Assembly (NCBI RefSeq): GCF_000701465.1
Contig: NZ_JNIY01000003.1
Location: forward strand, 744,001 to 808,000
Direction: 5' to 3'
Source of the DNA: Paraoerskovia marina DSM 21750
GTDB taxonomy: Bacteria > Actinomycetota > Actinomycetes > Actinomycetales > Cellulomonadaceae
DNA: 64,000 nucleotides
Shown: positions 1-8,484 of the stretch, piece by piece
Layout: the number at the start of each line of letters is the position of its first letter
Position numbering within the stretch: the stretch's first letter is position 1
Made by a program: the position numbers and the translations under genes
Notes under the pieces: model-generated
Told to the model about the DNA's origin: nothing
Databases searched by the model: none
Seen by the model: only the letters and a program-made list of their open reading frames with translations

Positions 1-1136
1 GGCCGCGGGTGGTCGCCGTCGACCTGCCGAGCGGGATCGGCGTCGACGACGGGACGGTCGCGGGTCCCGTGATGCCGGCGGACGTGACCATGACCTTCGG
101 GGCGACCAAGCCCGGGCTGCTGCTGCCGCCGGCGGCGCACCTGGTGGGCGACGTGCACTTCGTCGACATCGGGCTCAGCCAGCCGATCGTGGACCAGGGT
201 CTCGTGCCTGCGGTGATGCGGATGGGGGCCGCCGACGTCGCGGAGCTCTGGCCCGTCCCCGGCGTGCGGGACCACAAGTACACCCGGGGCGTCGTCGGTC
301 TCGTCGCCGGCACCTCGCACTTCCCCGGAGCCGCCGTGCTCGCGGCGACGGCCGCCGTCCGCTCGGGCGCCGGGATGGTGCGGTACCTCGGCCCGGAGGC
401 CGTGGCCTCGACGGTGGTCTCGGCGCGCCCCGAGGTGGTGCCGGCCGCCGGCCGCGTCCAGTCGTGGGCGGTCGGACCGGGCCTGCCGGGAATCGGCGCC
501 GACGGCGGCGGGGCGCCCGCGGCCGGGACCGACGGGGCGGCGCAGCACGCCCGCGTGCGCGAGGCGCTCGAGCAGTCGCGCGGCATCGGGCCCGACGGCA
601 CCGAGACCGACCCCGTGCCGGTGGTCGCGGACGCGGGCGCTCTCGACGTCGTGGCCACCGTGGTGCAGGACGGGCACCGGCTCGCCCCGCACGTGCTGCT
701 GACGCCCCACGCCGGCGAGCTCGCCCGGCTGCTGCGTGCGCTGGGGGAGCGGACGTCCCGCGAGGACGTCGAGGCCGCCCCGCTCGCCCACGCACGCCGT
801 GCGCACGAGCTCACCGGGGCGACGGTGCTCGTCAAGGGCTCGGTGACGATCGTCGTCGGACCGGACGCGGTCTTCTCCCAGGCCGAGGCACCGACGTGGC
901 TGGCGACCGCCGGCGCGGGCGACGTGCTGACCGGGATCCTGGGGACCCTGCTCGCAGCGCGATCGGCCGAGGCGGTCGCGACGCCCGGCCTCACCTCGAG
1001 GCTCGCGGCGGCCGGGGCGTTCGTGCACGGCCACTGCGCCGACCGGGCCAACCCCGGCGGACCGGTCGCGGCGCTCGACGTGGCCGACGCCGTCTCCTCG
1101 GTGATCGCCGAGATCCTCCTGGAGAACGACGCATGA
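1..1136 (+). CDS. nnr: NAD(P)H-hydrate epimerase/ADP-dependent dehydratase (5' partial)
   Basis: The gene enters from outside the window; the reading frame is open from base 3, so the true start is upstream. The first residues (VAVDLPSGIGVDDG) are the end of a YjeF_N-type epimerase domain. From about residue 85 the protein is the ribokinase-like dehydratase domain, with HKYTRGVVGLVAG and the conserved ATAGAGDVLTGILG loop near the C terminus. The two activities interconvert R/S hydrated NAD(P)H and dehydrate it back with ADP, a metabolite-repair function in the cytosol. The stop overlaps the next start as ATGA at 1133-1136, so translation is probably coupled. In most actinobacteria this gene sits upstream of alr and tsaE, as here. 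Confidence 0.93.
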   Translation, partial: PRVVAVDLPSGIGVDDGTVAGPVMPADVTMTFGATKPGLLLPPAAHLVGDVHFVDIGLSQPIVDQGLVPAVMRMGAADVAELWPVPGVRDHKYTRGVVGLVAGTSHFPGAAVLAATAAVRSGAGMVRYLGPEAVASTVVSARPEVVPAAGRVQSWAVGPGLPGIGADGGGAPAAGTDGAAQHARVREALEQSRGIGPDGTETDPVPVVADAGALDVVATVVQDGHRLAPHVLLTPHAGELARLLRALGERTSREDVEAAPLAHARRAHELTGATVLVKGSVTIVVGPDAVFSQAEAPTWLATAGAGDVLTGILGTLLAARSAEAVATPGLTSRLAAAGAFVHGHCADRANPGGPVAALDVADAVSSVIAEILLENDA

Positions 1137-1852
1137 GCGGGCAGGACGCCGCGACGGCGCTCGCGGCCCGGGCCGTCATGCTGTGGGAGGCCGCGTCGGC
1201 GCAGGCCCGCGACGACGGCGACACGGACCCGGTACGGATCGTGATCGGGATCGTCGGCGCGCCGGGGTCGGGCAAGTCGACCCTCGCCGAGAAGGTCGTC
1301 GAGCACCTCGAGGCCGGGGTGGACGGCGGCGAGCGGTGCCCCGCCGTCGTCGTCCCGATGGACGGTTTCCACCTCGCCGACGCCGAGCTCGAACGGCTCG
1401 GACGGCGTGACCGCAAGGGGGCGCCCGACACCTTCGACGCCGAGGGCTTCGGCATGCTGCTGCTCCGTGCGCGCGCCGTCGGGCCGGGCGGGGCACCGGT
1501 CTACGCGCCCGAGTTCCGGCGCGAGATCGAGGAGCCCGTCGCCGGCGCGATCGCCGTCACGGAGGAGACGCGCGTCGTCGTGACCGAGGGCAACTATCTG
1601 CTCCTCGACTCCGACGACGGCCCGGGGGAGGTGGCCGGACGCTGGTCGACGGCTCGGCTCCAGCTCACCGAGTCGTGGTTCGTCGAGGTCCCCGACGACG
1701 TGCGCCGCGCCCGGCTCGTCGCCCGGCACGCGGCATACGGACTGGCTCCCGTCGCGGCCGCCGCCAAGGCGCTCGGACCGGACGAGCAGAACGCCCGGCT
1801 CGTCGAGACGACCCGCGAGCGGGCGAGCCTCGTCGTTCGCCTGGACGGCTAG
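1133..1852 (+). CDS. Nucleoside/nucleotide kinase family P-loop protein
   Basis: This encodes 239 aa. A Walker A motif GAPGSGKST lies near residue 45, followed by VVPMDGFHL and a VTEGNYLLL strand. That arrangement is typical of the uridine kinase/PanK-like/YggC group of small-molecule kinases. The physiological substrate cannot be read from the sequence; relatives phosphorylate fructose, nucleosides or pantothenate. The ATG start at 1133 overlaps the preceding stop, and the stop TAG at 1850-1852 overlaps the GTG of the next gene, so it lies within one tightly packed transcript. Fold assignment is confident, substrate is unknown. Confidence 0.85.
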   Translation: MSGQDAATALAARAVMLWEAASAQARDDGDTDPVRIVIGIVGAPGSGKSTLAEKVVEHLEAGVDGGERCPAVVVPMDGFHLADAELERLGRRDRKGAPDTFDAEGFGMLLLRARAVGPGGAPVYAPEFRREIEEPVAGAIAVTEETRVVVTEGNYLLLDSDDGPGEVAGRWSTARLQLTESWFVEVPDDVRRARLVARHAAYGLAPVAAAAKALGPDEQNARLVETTRERASLVVRLDG

Positions 1853-2796
1853 TGGCCCGCCGTACCGGTCGCCGTCGTGCCGCCGTCCCGCCCCTCAAGG
1901 AGGGGCTGAACCCCACCCGGGTGCTGCTCGCGCCGTCGGACGACGAGCCGACCGTCGCCGCCCACCTCGCCCGACGGTTTCCCGACGACGCGGTACGCCT
2001 CGTCGAGAAGGTCGCGGCGGGAGAGGTGCTCGACGCCGCGCTGCACCCCGTCGCGCCCGACGCCCCGGCGACCCCGGGCGCCGTCGTCTGGGTCTACCGC
2101 GACCCGCCGACGGACGAGCCGCACGTGCCGTTCGAGATCGACGTGCTCCATCGTGACGACGCCCTGCTCGTCGTCGACAAGCCGCACTTCTTGTCGACCA
2201 TCCCGCGGGGCGCCTGGGTCACGCAGTCCGTGCTCGTGCGCCTGCGCCGGGACCTCGACCTGCCCACGCTGGTCCCCGCCCACCGGCTCGACCGGCCCAC
2301 CGCCGGCGTCCTCGTGCTCACGGTCGACCCCGAGGTGCGCGGCGCGTACCAGACGCTCTTCGCGCGCCGGGAGGTGACCAAGACCTACGAGGCGGTCGCC
2401 CCGCTCGCGGGCGTCGACCTGCCGGTGACGGTGCGCAGCCGGATCCTCAAGGAGCGGGGGGTACCGCGTGCGTACGAGGTCGAGGGTGAACCCAACGCCG
2501 AGTCGCGGATCTCGCTGACGGCTGCCGACCACGAGCGAGGTCTGGGGCTCTACCGGCTCGAGCCGCACACGGGCAAGACGCACCAGCTGCGGCTGCACAT
2601 GCAGCGGATCGGCGTGCCGATCGTGGGCGACGACTTCTACCCGGACCTGCGGCACCGGGCCCCCGACGACTTCCGCGACCCGTTGCAGCTGCTCGCCCGG
2701 GAGCTGCGCTTCACCGACCCGTTCACCGGCGTCGAGCGACGTTTCGTCTCGCGTCGCGTCCTCGAGCGCTGGCCGGTGGCAGAATCAGCCGGGTGA
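1852..2796 (+). CDS. RNA pseudouridine synthase, RluA family
   Basis: This encodes 314 aa from GTG 1852, which overlaps the preceding TAG. An upstream in-frame start at 1675 would lie deep inside the kinase gene and is unlikely. The catalytic signature PAHRLDRPTAG, containing the Asp that attacks uridine C1', lies near residue 145. The downstream HQLRLHMQRIGVPIVGD block is also characteristic of RluA/RluC/RluD enzymes. No clear S4 RNA-binding domain is visible; the first 85 residues look like a divergent N-terminal extension. Likely substrate is rRNA or tRNA, but the target uridine cannot be assigned. The stop overlaps the alr start as GTGA. Confidence 0.9.
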   Translation: MARRTGRRRAAVPPLKEGLNPTRVLLAPSDDEPTVAAHLARRFPDDAVRLVEKVAAGEVLDAALHPVAPDAPATPGAVVWVYRDPPTDEPHVPFEIDVLHRDDALLVVDKPHFLSTIPRGAWVTQSVLVRLRRDLDLPTLVPAHRLDRPTAGVLVLTVDPEVRGAYQTLFARREVTKTYEAVAPLAGVDLPVTVRSRILKERGVPRAYEVEGEPNAESRISLTAADHERGLGLYRLEPHTGKTHQLRLHMQRIGVPIVGDDFYPDLRHRAPDDFRDPLQLLARELRFTDPFTGVERRFVSRRVLERWPVAESAG

Positions 2797-4049
2797 GCAC
2801 CTTTCCGGCACGTGCCGTCGTCGACCTCGATGCCATCGCGGGGAATGTGCGCGCCCTGGCCGACCACGCGCCGACGGCACAGGTGATGGCCGTCGTGAAG
2901 GCGGACGCCTACGGCCACGGGCTCGTCCCGAGCGCCCAGGCCGCGATCGCCGGGGGGGCGCGGTGGCTCGGCGTCGCGCAGGTGCCGGAGGCGATCGCGC
3001 TGCGTGCCGCGGTTCCTGCCTCCGCAGCACGGGTCCTGACGTGGCTGTACGCGCCCGGTGCGCCGCTGGCCGCAGCGCTCGAGGCGGACGTGGACCTCGC
3101 CGTGCACGCCGGCTGGGCGCTCGCCGAGGTCGTCGCCGCGGCGCGGCAGACCGGCCGGGTCGCGCGTGTGCACCTCAAGGTCGACACCGGCCTGGGGCGC
3201 AACGGACTGACGCCGGCCGACCTCGAGGCGTTGCTCCCCGACGCACTGCGGGCCCAGAGCGAGGGTGCGGTCGAGCTGGTGGGCGTCTGGTCGCACTTTG
3301 CGTTCGCCGACGAGCCCGACCACCCGACCGTGCTGGCGCAGGCCGAGGTCTTCGACGAGGTCGTGGGCCGCGTGGAGGCCGCCGGCGCGCACCTCGAGGT
3401 GCGGCACCTGGCGAACTCCGCCGCGACGCTCACGGCCCCGCGCATGCACTACGACCTGGTCCGTCCCGGACTGGCGGTCTACGGTCTGACGCCCGTCCCG
3501 CAGCTCGGTCCGGCGGCCGACCACGGCCTCACCCCCGCCATGACCGTCGAGGCGGAGCTCGCCAACGTCAAGCGCGTCACCGCCGGCCACGGGGTCTCCT
3601 ACGGCCACCGGTACCGGACCACCCGGGACACGGTCCTCGGCGTCGTCCCGCTGGGGTACTCGGACGGCGTCCCGCGGCACGCGTCGGGAGACCTGCCGGC
3701 GCAGCCGGGCGGCCCGTTGCTCGTCGGCCGCACGGCGGACGGCGGAGGGCGTCTGCTCCGGGTGGCAGGACGGGTGTGCATGGACCAGTTCGTGCTCGAC
3801 CTCGGTCCCGACGCCACCGAGCAGGCGGGCGACGTCGTGCGGCTGTTCGGACCCGGCACCGGGGCGGACACGGACGGGCTCCCGACCGCCCAGGACTGGG
3901 CGGAGGCCGCGGGCACGATCTCCTACGAGATCGTCACGCGGATCGGCGCCCGCGTCCCCCGGGTCTACGTCGGCGGCGAGGCGACCGCCGGGCCGTCGGC
4001 GCAGGGCGCGGCAGCAGCAGAGTCAGAGAGCAAGGAGAAGCAGGCGTGA
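2793..4049 (+). CDS. alr: Alanine racemase
   Basis: This 418 aa fold-type III PLP enzyme converts L-alanine to D-alanine for peptidoglycan. The PLP lysine motif AVVKADAYGHG is near residue 35, and the second catalytic residue is the tyrosine of GVSYGHRYRT. RVCMDQFVLDLG is conserved in the C-terminal beta domain. It has an extra Ala/Ser/Glu-rich tail of about 25 residues after the usual end, probably disordered. GTG start 2793 overlaps the pseudouridine synthase stop, and its own TGA overlaps the GTG of tsaE. Confidence 0.97.
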   Translation: MSTFPARAVVDLDAIAGNVRALADHAPTAQVMAVVKADAYGHGLVPSAQAAIAGGARWLGVAQVPEAIALRAAVPASAARVLTWLYAPGAPLAAALEADVDLAVHAGWALAEVVAAARQTGRVARVHLKVDTGLGRNGLTPADLEALLPDALRAQSEGAVELVGVWSHFAFADEPDHPTVLAQAEVFDEVVGRVEAAGAHLEVRHLANSAATLTAPRMHYDLVRPGLAVYGLTPVPQLGPAADHGLTPAMTVEAELANVKRVTAGHGVSYGHRYRTTRDTVLGVVPLGYSDGVPRHASGDLPAQPGGPLLVGRTADGGGRLLRVAGRVCMDQFVLDLGPDATEQAGDVVRLFGPGTGADTDGLPTAQDWAEAAGTISYEIVTRIGARVPRVYVGGEATAGPSAQGAAAAESESKEKQA

Positions 4050-4585
4050 CCGTTCTACAACTTCCCGACGCGGCCAGCACCCGGGCGCTCGGTCAGGCGC
4101 TCGCCACGATCGTGCGCGCGGGTGACCTCGTCGTGCTCACCGGTGACCTGGGCGCGGGCAAGACGACGCTCACGCAGGGTCTCGGTGCGGGCCTCGGCGT
4201 CCGCGGGCAGGTCGCGTCGCCCACGTTCATCGTGGCGCGCGAGCATCCGTCGCTCGGTGACGGGCCCGCGCTCGTGCACGTGGACGCGTACCGGCTCGGA
4301 GGGCTCGACGAGCTCGACGCCCTGGACCTCGACTCGTCGCTCGAGGAGTCCGTGACGGTCGTCGAGTGGGGAGGCGGACTCGCCGAGGCCCTCGCCGAGG
4401 ACCGGCTCGAGATCAGCATCGAGCGGCCCCGCGGCGGTCTCGTCGACCTCCCGGGCGAGGCGGAGCACGACGGCGTGCTCGGCGACCACGACCCCGAGGC
4501 CGGGGTCCGGCGCGTGACGATCCGCGCCGTCGGGCCGCGCTGGGCCGACACCGACCTCGCCGCGCTCGCGGCAGCCGTAGGCTAG
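4046..4585 (+). CDS. tsaE: tRNA t6A biosynthesis ATPase TsaE
   Basis: This encodes 179 aa from GTG 4046, overlapping the alr stop. It has the Walker A motif GDLGAGKTTLTQ near residue 35, SPTFIV, and VHVDAYRL with a downstream VVEWG, all hallmarks of the YjeE/TsaE family. TsaE is the ATPase that helps TsaB-TsaD make threonylcarbamoyladenosine on tRNAs reading ANN codons. It is longer than typical (about 150 aa) because of a Gly/Glu/Asp-rich insertion around residues 130-155. tsaB and rimI follow directly and tsaD is about 2.8 kb further on. Confidence 0.95.
   Translation: MTVLQLPDAASTRALGQALATIVRAGDLVVLTGDLGAGKTTLTQGLGAGLGVRGQVASPTFIVAREHPSLGDGPALVHVDAYRLGGLDELDALDLDSSLEESVTVVEWGGGLAEALAEDRLEISIERPRGGLVDLPGEAEHDGVLGDHDPEAGVRRVTIRAVGPRWADTDLAALAAAVG
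4578..4583 (+). promoter_or_regulatory. -10-like hexamer for leaderless tsaB
   Basis: TAGGCT, followed by 6 nt and the GTG of tsaB at 4590. This is the same arrangement seen at many other genes here. No clear -35 is visible. It overlaps the end of tsaE, so it would be an internal promoter. Confidence 0.4.
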
Positions 4586-4589
4586 AGCC

Positions 4590-5294
4590 GTGGCAGTTCT
4601 GAGCATCGACACGTCCGCCGCGGTCGCCGCCGCCGTCGTCCGCGAGGACGGCGCGCGCCTCGCGTCCGCCGTCGTCCCCGAGCAGCGCCGGCACGCGGAG
4701 CTGCTCGCACCGATGGTCGCCGACCTCCTGCTGGAGGCGTCGATCACGCCCGCCGACCTGACGGCCGTCGTCGGCGGGACCGGCCCGGCGCCGTTCACCG
4801 GTCTGCGCGTCGGCCTCGTGACCGCCCGGACGACGGCGCTCGCCCTCGGGATCCCCGTGCTGGGCGTACCGAGCCTCGACGCGGTCGCCGTGCAGGCGGT
4901 GGCCGACCTGGGTCTGCTGCCCGACGCCGAGGTCCTGGTCGCCACCGACGCCCGGCGTCGGCAGGTGTACTGGGCGCGCTACTCCGTGCTCTCGACGGCC
5001 GCGACGTACGGCGTACCGGACCTGCGCCGCACGGACGGGTTCGACGTCGCCGCTGCCGCGGACCTCCGTACCGACGGCGCGACGGTGGTCGGTCAGGGTG
5101 CCGCCCTGTACCCCGACGCCCTCCTCGCACCCGAGGACGCCCCGCAGACTCCCGACCCCGTTCTCCTGGCCCGGATCGCGCTGGCCCGCCGCGCCGCCGG
5201 CGTCGAGCAGCCGACCGAGCCGCTGTACCTGCGCCGGCCCGACGTGCAGGTGCCCGCACCGCGCAAGCGGGCCGTACCGGTGGAGAACGCATGA
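4590..5294 (+). CDS. tsaB: tRNA t6A biosynthesis protein TsaB
   Basis: This encodes 234 aa from a GTG. The N-terminal VLSIDTSAAVAAAV and the GTGPAPFTGLRVGL segment mark the ASKHA-fold TsaB/YeaZ family. TsaB is the non-catalytic partner of TsaD and scaffolds TsaE. There is no Shine-Dalgarno; the GTG lies 6 nt after TAGGCT, so the start may be leaderless. The stop overlaps the rimI start as ATGA. Confidence 0.95.
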   Translation: MAVLSIDTSAAVAAAVVREDGARLASAVVPEQRRHAELLAPMVADLLLEASITPADLTAVVGGTGPAPFTGLRVGLVTARTTALALGIPVLGVPSLDAVAVQAVADLGLLPDAEVLVATDARRRQVYWARYSVLSTAATYGVPDLRRTDGFDVAAAADLRTDGATVVGQGAALYPDALLAPEDAPQTPDPVLLARIALARRAAGVEQPTEPLYLRRPDVQVPAPRKRAVPVENA

Positions 5295-5845
5295 CGGTCC
5301 TCGACCCCGTGCCCGAGCGACGCATCGCCGGGCCCCGCGGCGGCACCATCCGGCTGCGGGCCCTCGAGGCCCCCGACCTGCGCCGCGTCGTCGTGCTCGA
5401 GCAGCGGCTCTTCGGCCGGGGCGCCTGGACGTACGGCATGCTCGCCGAGGAGCTCGGCGGCCCCGGCCGCTGGTACGTGGCGGCCGAGCCCGAGCCGCTC
5501 GACGCCGCAGGGCCGCAGGAGATCGTCGGCTACGCCGGACTCTGGTTCGACGGCGACGTCACCCAGATCATGACGATCGGGGTCGACCCCGCGGCACAGC
5601 ACCAGGGCGTCGGGACGCTCCTGCTCGACGCCCTCGTCGAGCGCTCCCGCGTCCTGCGGGCCTCGGCCGTGCTGCTGGAGGTCGCGGTCACCAACGACGC
5701 GGCCCTCGCGATGTACGCCAAGCACGGCTTCGAGCAGATGGGCCTGCGTCGGCGCTACTACCAACCCGGGAACGTCGACGCGTACACGATGCGCCTCGAG
5801 CTGCGCGAGACTCCCGGACCCGTCGGTGCGGAGGCCGTCGAATGA
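5291..5845 (+). CDS. rimI: Ribosomal protein S18-alanine N-acetyltransferase RimI
   Basis: This is a 184 aa GNAT acetyltransferase. The acetyl-CoA loop is QHQGVGTLLLDAL near residue 100, and the C-terminal NDAALAMYAKHGFEQMGLRRRYY is typical of RimI, which acetylates protein N termini (ribosomal S18 in E. coli). Its place between tsaB and tsaD is conserved in actinobacteria. Both ends overlap neighbours by ATGA. Confidence 0.92.
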   Translation: MTVLDPVPERRIAGPRGGTIRLRALEAPDLRRVVVLEQRLFGRGAWTYGMLAEELGGPGRWYVAAEPEPLDAAGPQEIVGYAGLWFDGDVTQIMTIGVDPAAQHQGVGTLLLDALVERSRVLRASAVLLEVAVTNDAALAMYAKHGFEQMGLRRRYYQPGNVDAYTMRLELRETPGPVGAEAVE

Positions 5846-6717
5846 CACGCGAAGACGTCCTGGTCAGCCCCGAGCGCCTCGCGTGGGAGCTCGGCTTCGG
5901 TGAGCACCCGCACGACTCCGGGGCGTTCGACGACGTCGAGCCGCCCGTCCTCCTCGACGTCCGGTGGGCGCTCGGGCAGGACGACGGGCACGAGCGGTAC
6001 CTCGAGGGGCACCTGCCCGGGGCGGTCTTCGTCGACATGGAGCTCGAGCTCGCCGGCCCCGCGTCCCCCGCGGCCGGCCGCCACCCGCTCCCGGCCCCCG
6101 AGGTCTTCGAGCAGGCGGCGCGGAGCTGGGGCGTGCGTGAGGGCGCACCGGTCGTCGTCTACGACGCCACGGGCGGGACGGCCGCCTCCCGTGCCTGGTG
6201 GCTCCTGCGATGGGCCGGGCACACCGCCGTCCGGATCCTCGACGGTGGGCTGCCCGCCTGGGTGCGAGCCGACCTTCCCACCGAGTCCGGCGAGGTGCTC
6301 GCCGAGCGCGGGGACGTCGTCGTGCGCCCCGGGGGGATGCCGGTCCTCACCGCGAGCGACGCGGCGCTCCTGACCCGCTCCGGGGTGCTGCTCGACGCGC
6401 GGGCCGCCGAGCGGTTCCGCGGCGAGGTCGAGCCGATCGACCCCCGGGCCGGTCACGTCCCCGGGGCACGGAGCGCGCCGACCCACGAGAACCTCGACGA
6501 CGCGGGCTCCTTCCTGGCCGACGAGCGGCTCCGGGAGCGGTTTGCGGCCGTCGGGGTGCTCCCGGGGGTCGACGTCGGCGTGTACTGCGGATCCGGCGTC
6601 ACCGCCGCGCACCAGGTCGCGGCGCTCGCGGCCGTGGGCATCGACGCGGCCCTGTACCCCGGCTCGTGGTCGCAGTGGTCCCACGACGACGCACGGCCGG
6701 TGGCCACGGGCGAGTAG
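5842..6717 (+). CDS. Sulfurtransferase with two rhodanese domains
   Basis: This encodes 291 aa starting at the ATG that overlaps the rimI stop. Two rhodanese domains are visible (about residues 10-130 and 155-285). The first lacks a catalytic cysteine (DATGGTAASRAW in the active-loop position); the second has CGSGVTAAHQ with the persulfide-forming cysteine. That fits a SseA/thiosulfate or 3-mercaptopyruvate sulfurtransferase. The CGSGVT loop is closer to 3-mercaptopyruvate sulfurtransferases than to thiosulfate enzymes, so substrate is suggested but not proven. Confidence 0.9.
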   Translation: MTREDVLVSPERLAWELGFGEHPHDSGAFDDVEPPVLLDVRWALGQDDGHERYLEGHLPGAVFVDMELELAGPASPAAGRHPLPAPEVFEQAARSWGVREGAPVVVYDATGGTAASRAWWLLRWAGHTAVRILDGGLPAWVRADLPTESGEVLAERGDVVVRPGGMPVLTASDAALLTRSGVLLDARAAERFRGEVEPIDPRAGHVPGARSAPTHENLDDAGSFLADERLRERFAAVGVLPGVDVGVYCGSGVTAAHQVAALAAVGIDAALYPGSWSQWSHDDARPVATGE

Positions 6718-7335
6718 CTAGATCGTGCTGATCGCCTGGGCGGCGTCCAGGCGGGGCGTGCGCGGGTGCGGCGTGCCCGGACCGTCGGCGACGGCGACGT
6801 TGACCACGAGCAGCGAGCGCCAGCCGTTCTCGGAGAAGAACTCGGCGTCGACCCCGGCGAAGTCCATGCCGTTCATCGGGCCCGTCGAGAGGCCGGCCGC
6901 GCGCAGCGCGAGGATGAGGTAGCCCGCCTGGAGCAGCGCGTTGGTCCGTGCCATCTCCTCCCGGACCTCGGGCATCTCCGCGAACTTGTCGCCCATGCCC
7001 GGGACCTGCGGGAACAGGGTGTCCATGTGCCGGTGGAACGCGGGGTCGTAGGCGACGACGAGCGAGAGCGGAGCGGCCGAGACCCGGGCCTGGTTCCCCT
7101 CGGCCATGTGCGGGACGAGGCGCTCGCGCGCCTCGGGGCTACGGACCGAGAGCAGCCGCAGCGGCTGCGTGTTCATGGCCGTGGGGGCCATCTTGACCAG
7201 GTCGTAGACGGCGGCGATCTGTGCGTCCGTGACCTCGGCGTCCGAGTACTCGCGGATCGTGCGCGCCTCGCGGAAGAGGAGGTCCGCGGTCGCGTCGTCG
7301 ATGGCCAGGTCGTGGGTGAGGGTGTCGATGCTCAT
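6718..7335 (-). CDS. Nitroreductase family protein (RutE/malonic semialdehyde reductase-like)
   Basis: This encodes 205 aa. I chose ATG 7335 because the protein family begins at MSIDTLTHDL; the 22 residues available upstream are Arg-rich and atypical. FMN-binding features include the TIREYSD start and MAPTAMNTQPLRLL, and the C-terminal NGWRSLLVVNVA is as in RutE/HadB-like proteins. Likely reaction is NAD(P)H-dependent reduction of a small aldehyde or quinone/nitro compound. No rut pyrimidine-degradation genes are nearby, so the RutE role is not supported by context. It converges on the rhodanese gene with no gap. Confidence 0.85.
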   Translation of the reverse strand: MSIDTLTHDLAIDDATADLLFREARTIREYSDAEVTDAQIAAVYDLVKMAPTAMNTQPLRLLSVRSPEARERLVPHMAEGNQARVSAAPLSLVVAYDPAFHRHMDTLFPQVPGMGDKFAEMPEVREEMARTNALLQAGYLILALRAAGLSTGPMNGMDFAGVDAEFFSENGWRSLLVVNVAVADGPGTPHPRTPRLDAAQAISTI

Positions 7336-7421
7336 ACCTGGGTGAACCGGGCGGCCGCGTCTGAGAGTCCCGGATCGGGCGTGACGTGCACGACATCGCA
7401 CGGGGGCCGTCCGGACCCGAC

Positions 7422-7427
7422 TATCCT
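7422..7427 (+). promoter_or_regulatory. -10-like hexamer for leaderless tsaD
   Basis: TATCCT, then 6 nt, then the ATG of tsaD at 7434. No purine-rich ribosome site fits between. Confidence 0.45.
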
Positions 7428-7433
7428 CGGAGC

Positions 7434-8483
7434 ATGGCTTCTGGTGACCCCCTGGTCCTCGGTATCGAGACGTCCTGCGACGAGACGGGCGTCGCGCTCG
7501 TCCGTGGCGACGAGCTGCTCGTCGACGCGGTGGCGTCGTCCATGGACGAGCACGCCCGCTACGGCGGCATCATCCCCGAGGTCGCGTCGCGTGCGCACCT
7601 GGAGGCGATGGTCCCCACGATCCAGCGTGCGGTCGGCCAGGCGGACGTCGACCTGAGCGAGGTCGACGCGATCGCGGTCACCGCCGGTCCGGGCCTGGTC
7701 GGTCCGTTGACGATCGGGGCCGCTGCGGCCAAGTCTCTCGCCGTGGCCCTCGGCAAGCCGCTCTACGGGGTCAACCACGTCGTCGGGCACGCCGCCGTCG
7801 ACCAGCTCGTCGACGGGCCGTTCCCCGACCGCGTGATGGCGCTCGTCGTCTCCGGGGGGCACTCCTCGCTCCTGCTGGTCGACGACATCGCGACGTCCGT
7901 CACCGAGCTCGGTTCCACGCTCGACGACGCGGCGGGGGAGGCGTTCGACAAGGTCGGTCGCCTGCTGGGCCTGCCGTACCCCGGCGGACCCCACATCGAC
8001 CGTCTCGCGCGGGAGGGTGACCCGACCGCGATCCGGTTCCCGCGAGGGCTCACGGCGCGCAAGGACCAGGAGAAGCACGCGTACGACTTCTCGTTCTCCG
8101 GCCTGAAGACGGCCGTGGCCCGTTGGGTCGAGACGCGCCAGGACGCGGGGGAGGCGTTCTCGCTCGAGGACGTCGCCGCGTCGTTCGCGGAGTCGGTGGC
8201 GGACGTCCTGACGGCCAAGACGATCGCCGCGTGCGAGCGCCACGGTGTCGACACCCTCGTGATCGGCGGCGGGTTCTCCGCCAACTCGCAGCTGCGGGAC
8301 ATGGCGCGGGCACGGTGCGCCGAGGCGGGCATCGACGTGCGGATCCCGCCGATCAGGTTCTGCACCGACAACGGGGCCATGATCGCGGCCCTCGGGTCCG
8401 CCGTCGTGCGGGCAGGCGTCGCGCCGTCGTCCCTGGACATCGGGGTGGACTCCTCGATGCCGCTGACCACCGTCTCGGTCTGA
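7434..8483 (+). CDS. tsaD: tRNA N6-adenosine threonylcarbamoyltransferase TsaD
   Basis: This encodes 349 aa from ATG 7434 ([19 protein letters not shown]). An upstream in-frame start at 7386 would add 16 atypical residues. The metal-binding HxxxH motif is present in [12 protein letters not shown], with further family blocks [12 protein letters not shown] and [10 protein letters not shown]. TsaD transfers the threonylcarbamoyl group to A37 of tRNA and works with TsaB and TsaE encoded upstream. Separation from that run by the nitroreductase gene, together with its own -10-like hexamer, suggests an independent promoter. Confidence 0.97.
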   Translation: MASGDPLVLGIETSCDETGVALVRGDELLVDAVASSMDEHARYGGIIPEVASRAHLEAMVPTIQRAVGQADVDLSEVDAIAVTAGPGLVGPLTIGAAAAKSLAVALGKPLYGVNHVVGHAAVDQLVDGPFPDRVMALVVSGGHSSLLLVDDIATSVTELGSTLDDAAGEAFDKVGRLLGLPYPGGPHIDRLAREGDPTAIRFPRGLTARKDQEKHAYDFSFSGLKTAVARWVETRQDAGEAFSLEDVAASFAESVADVLTAKTIAACERHGVDTLVIGGGFSANSQLRDMARARCAEAGIDVRIPPIRFCTDNGAMIAALGSAVVRAGVAPSSLDIGVDSSMPLTTVSV

Positions 8484-8484
8484 G

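Noticed and set aside
2637-3680. Long antisense ORF across alr
   Set aside because: Same shadow pattern, no recognisable domain or ribosome site, and alr is unambiguous.
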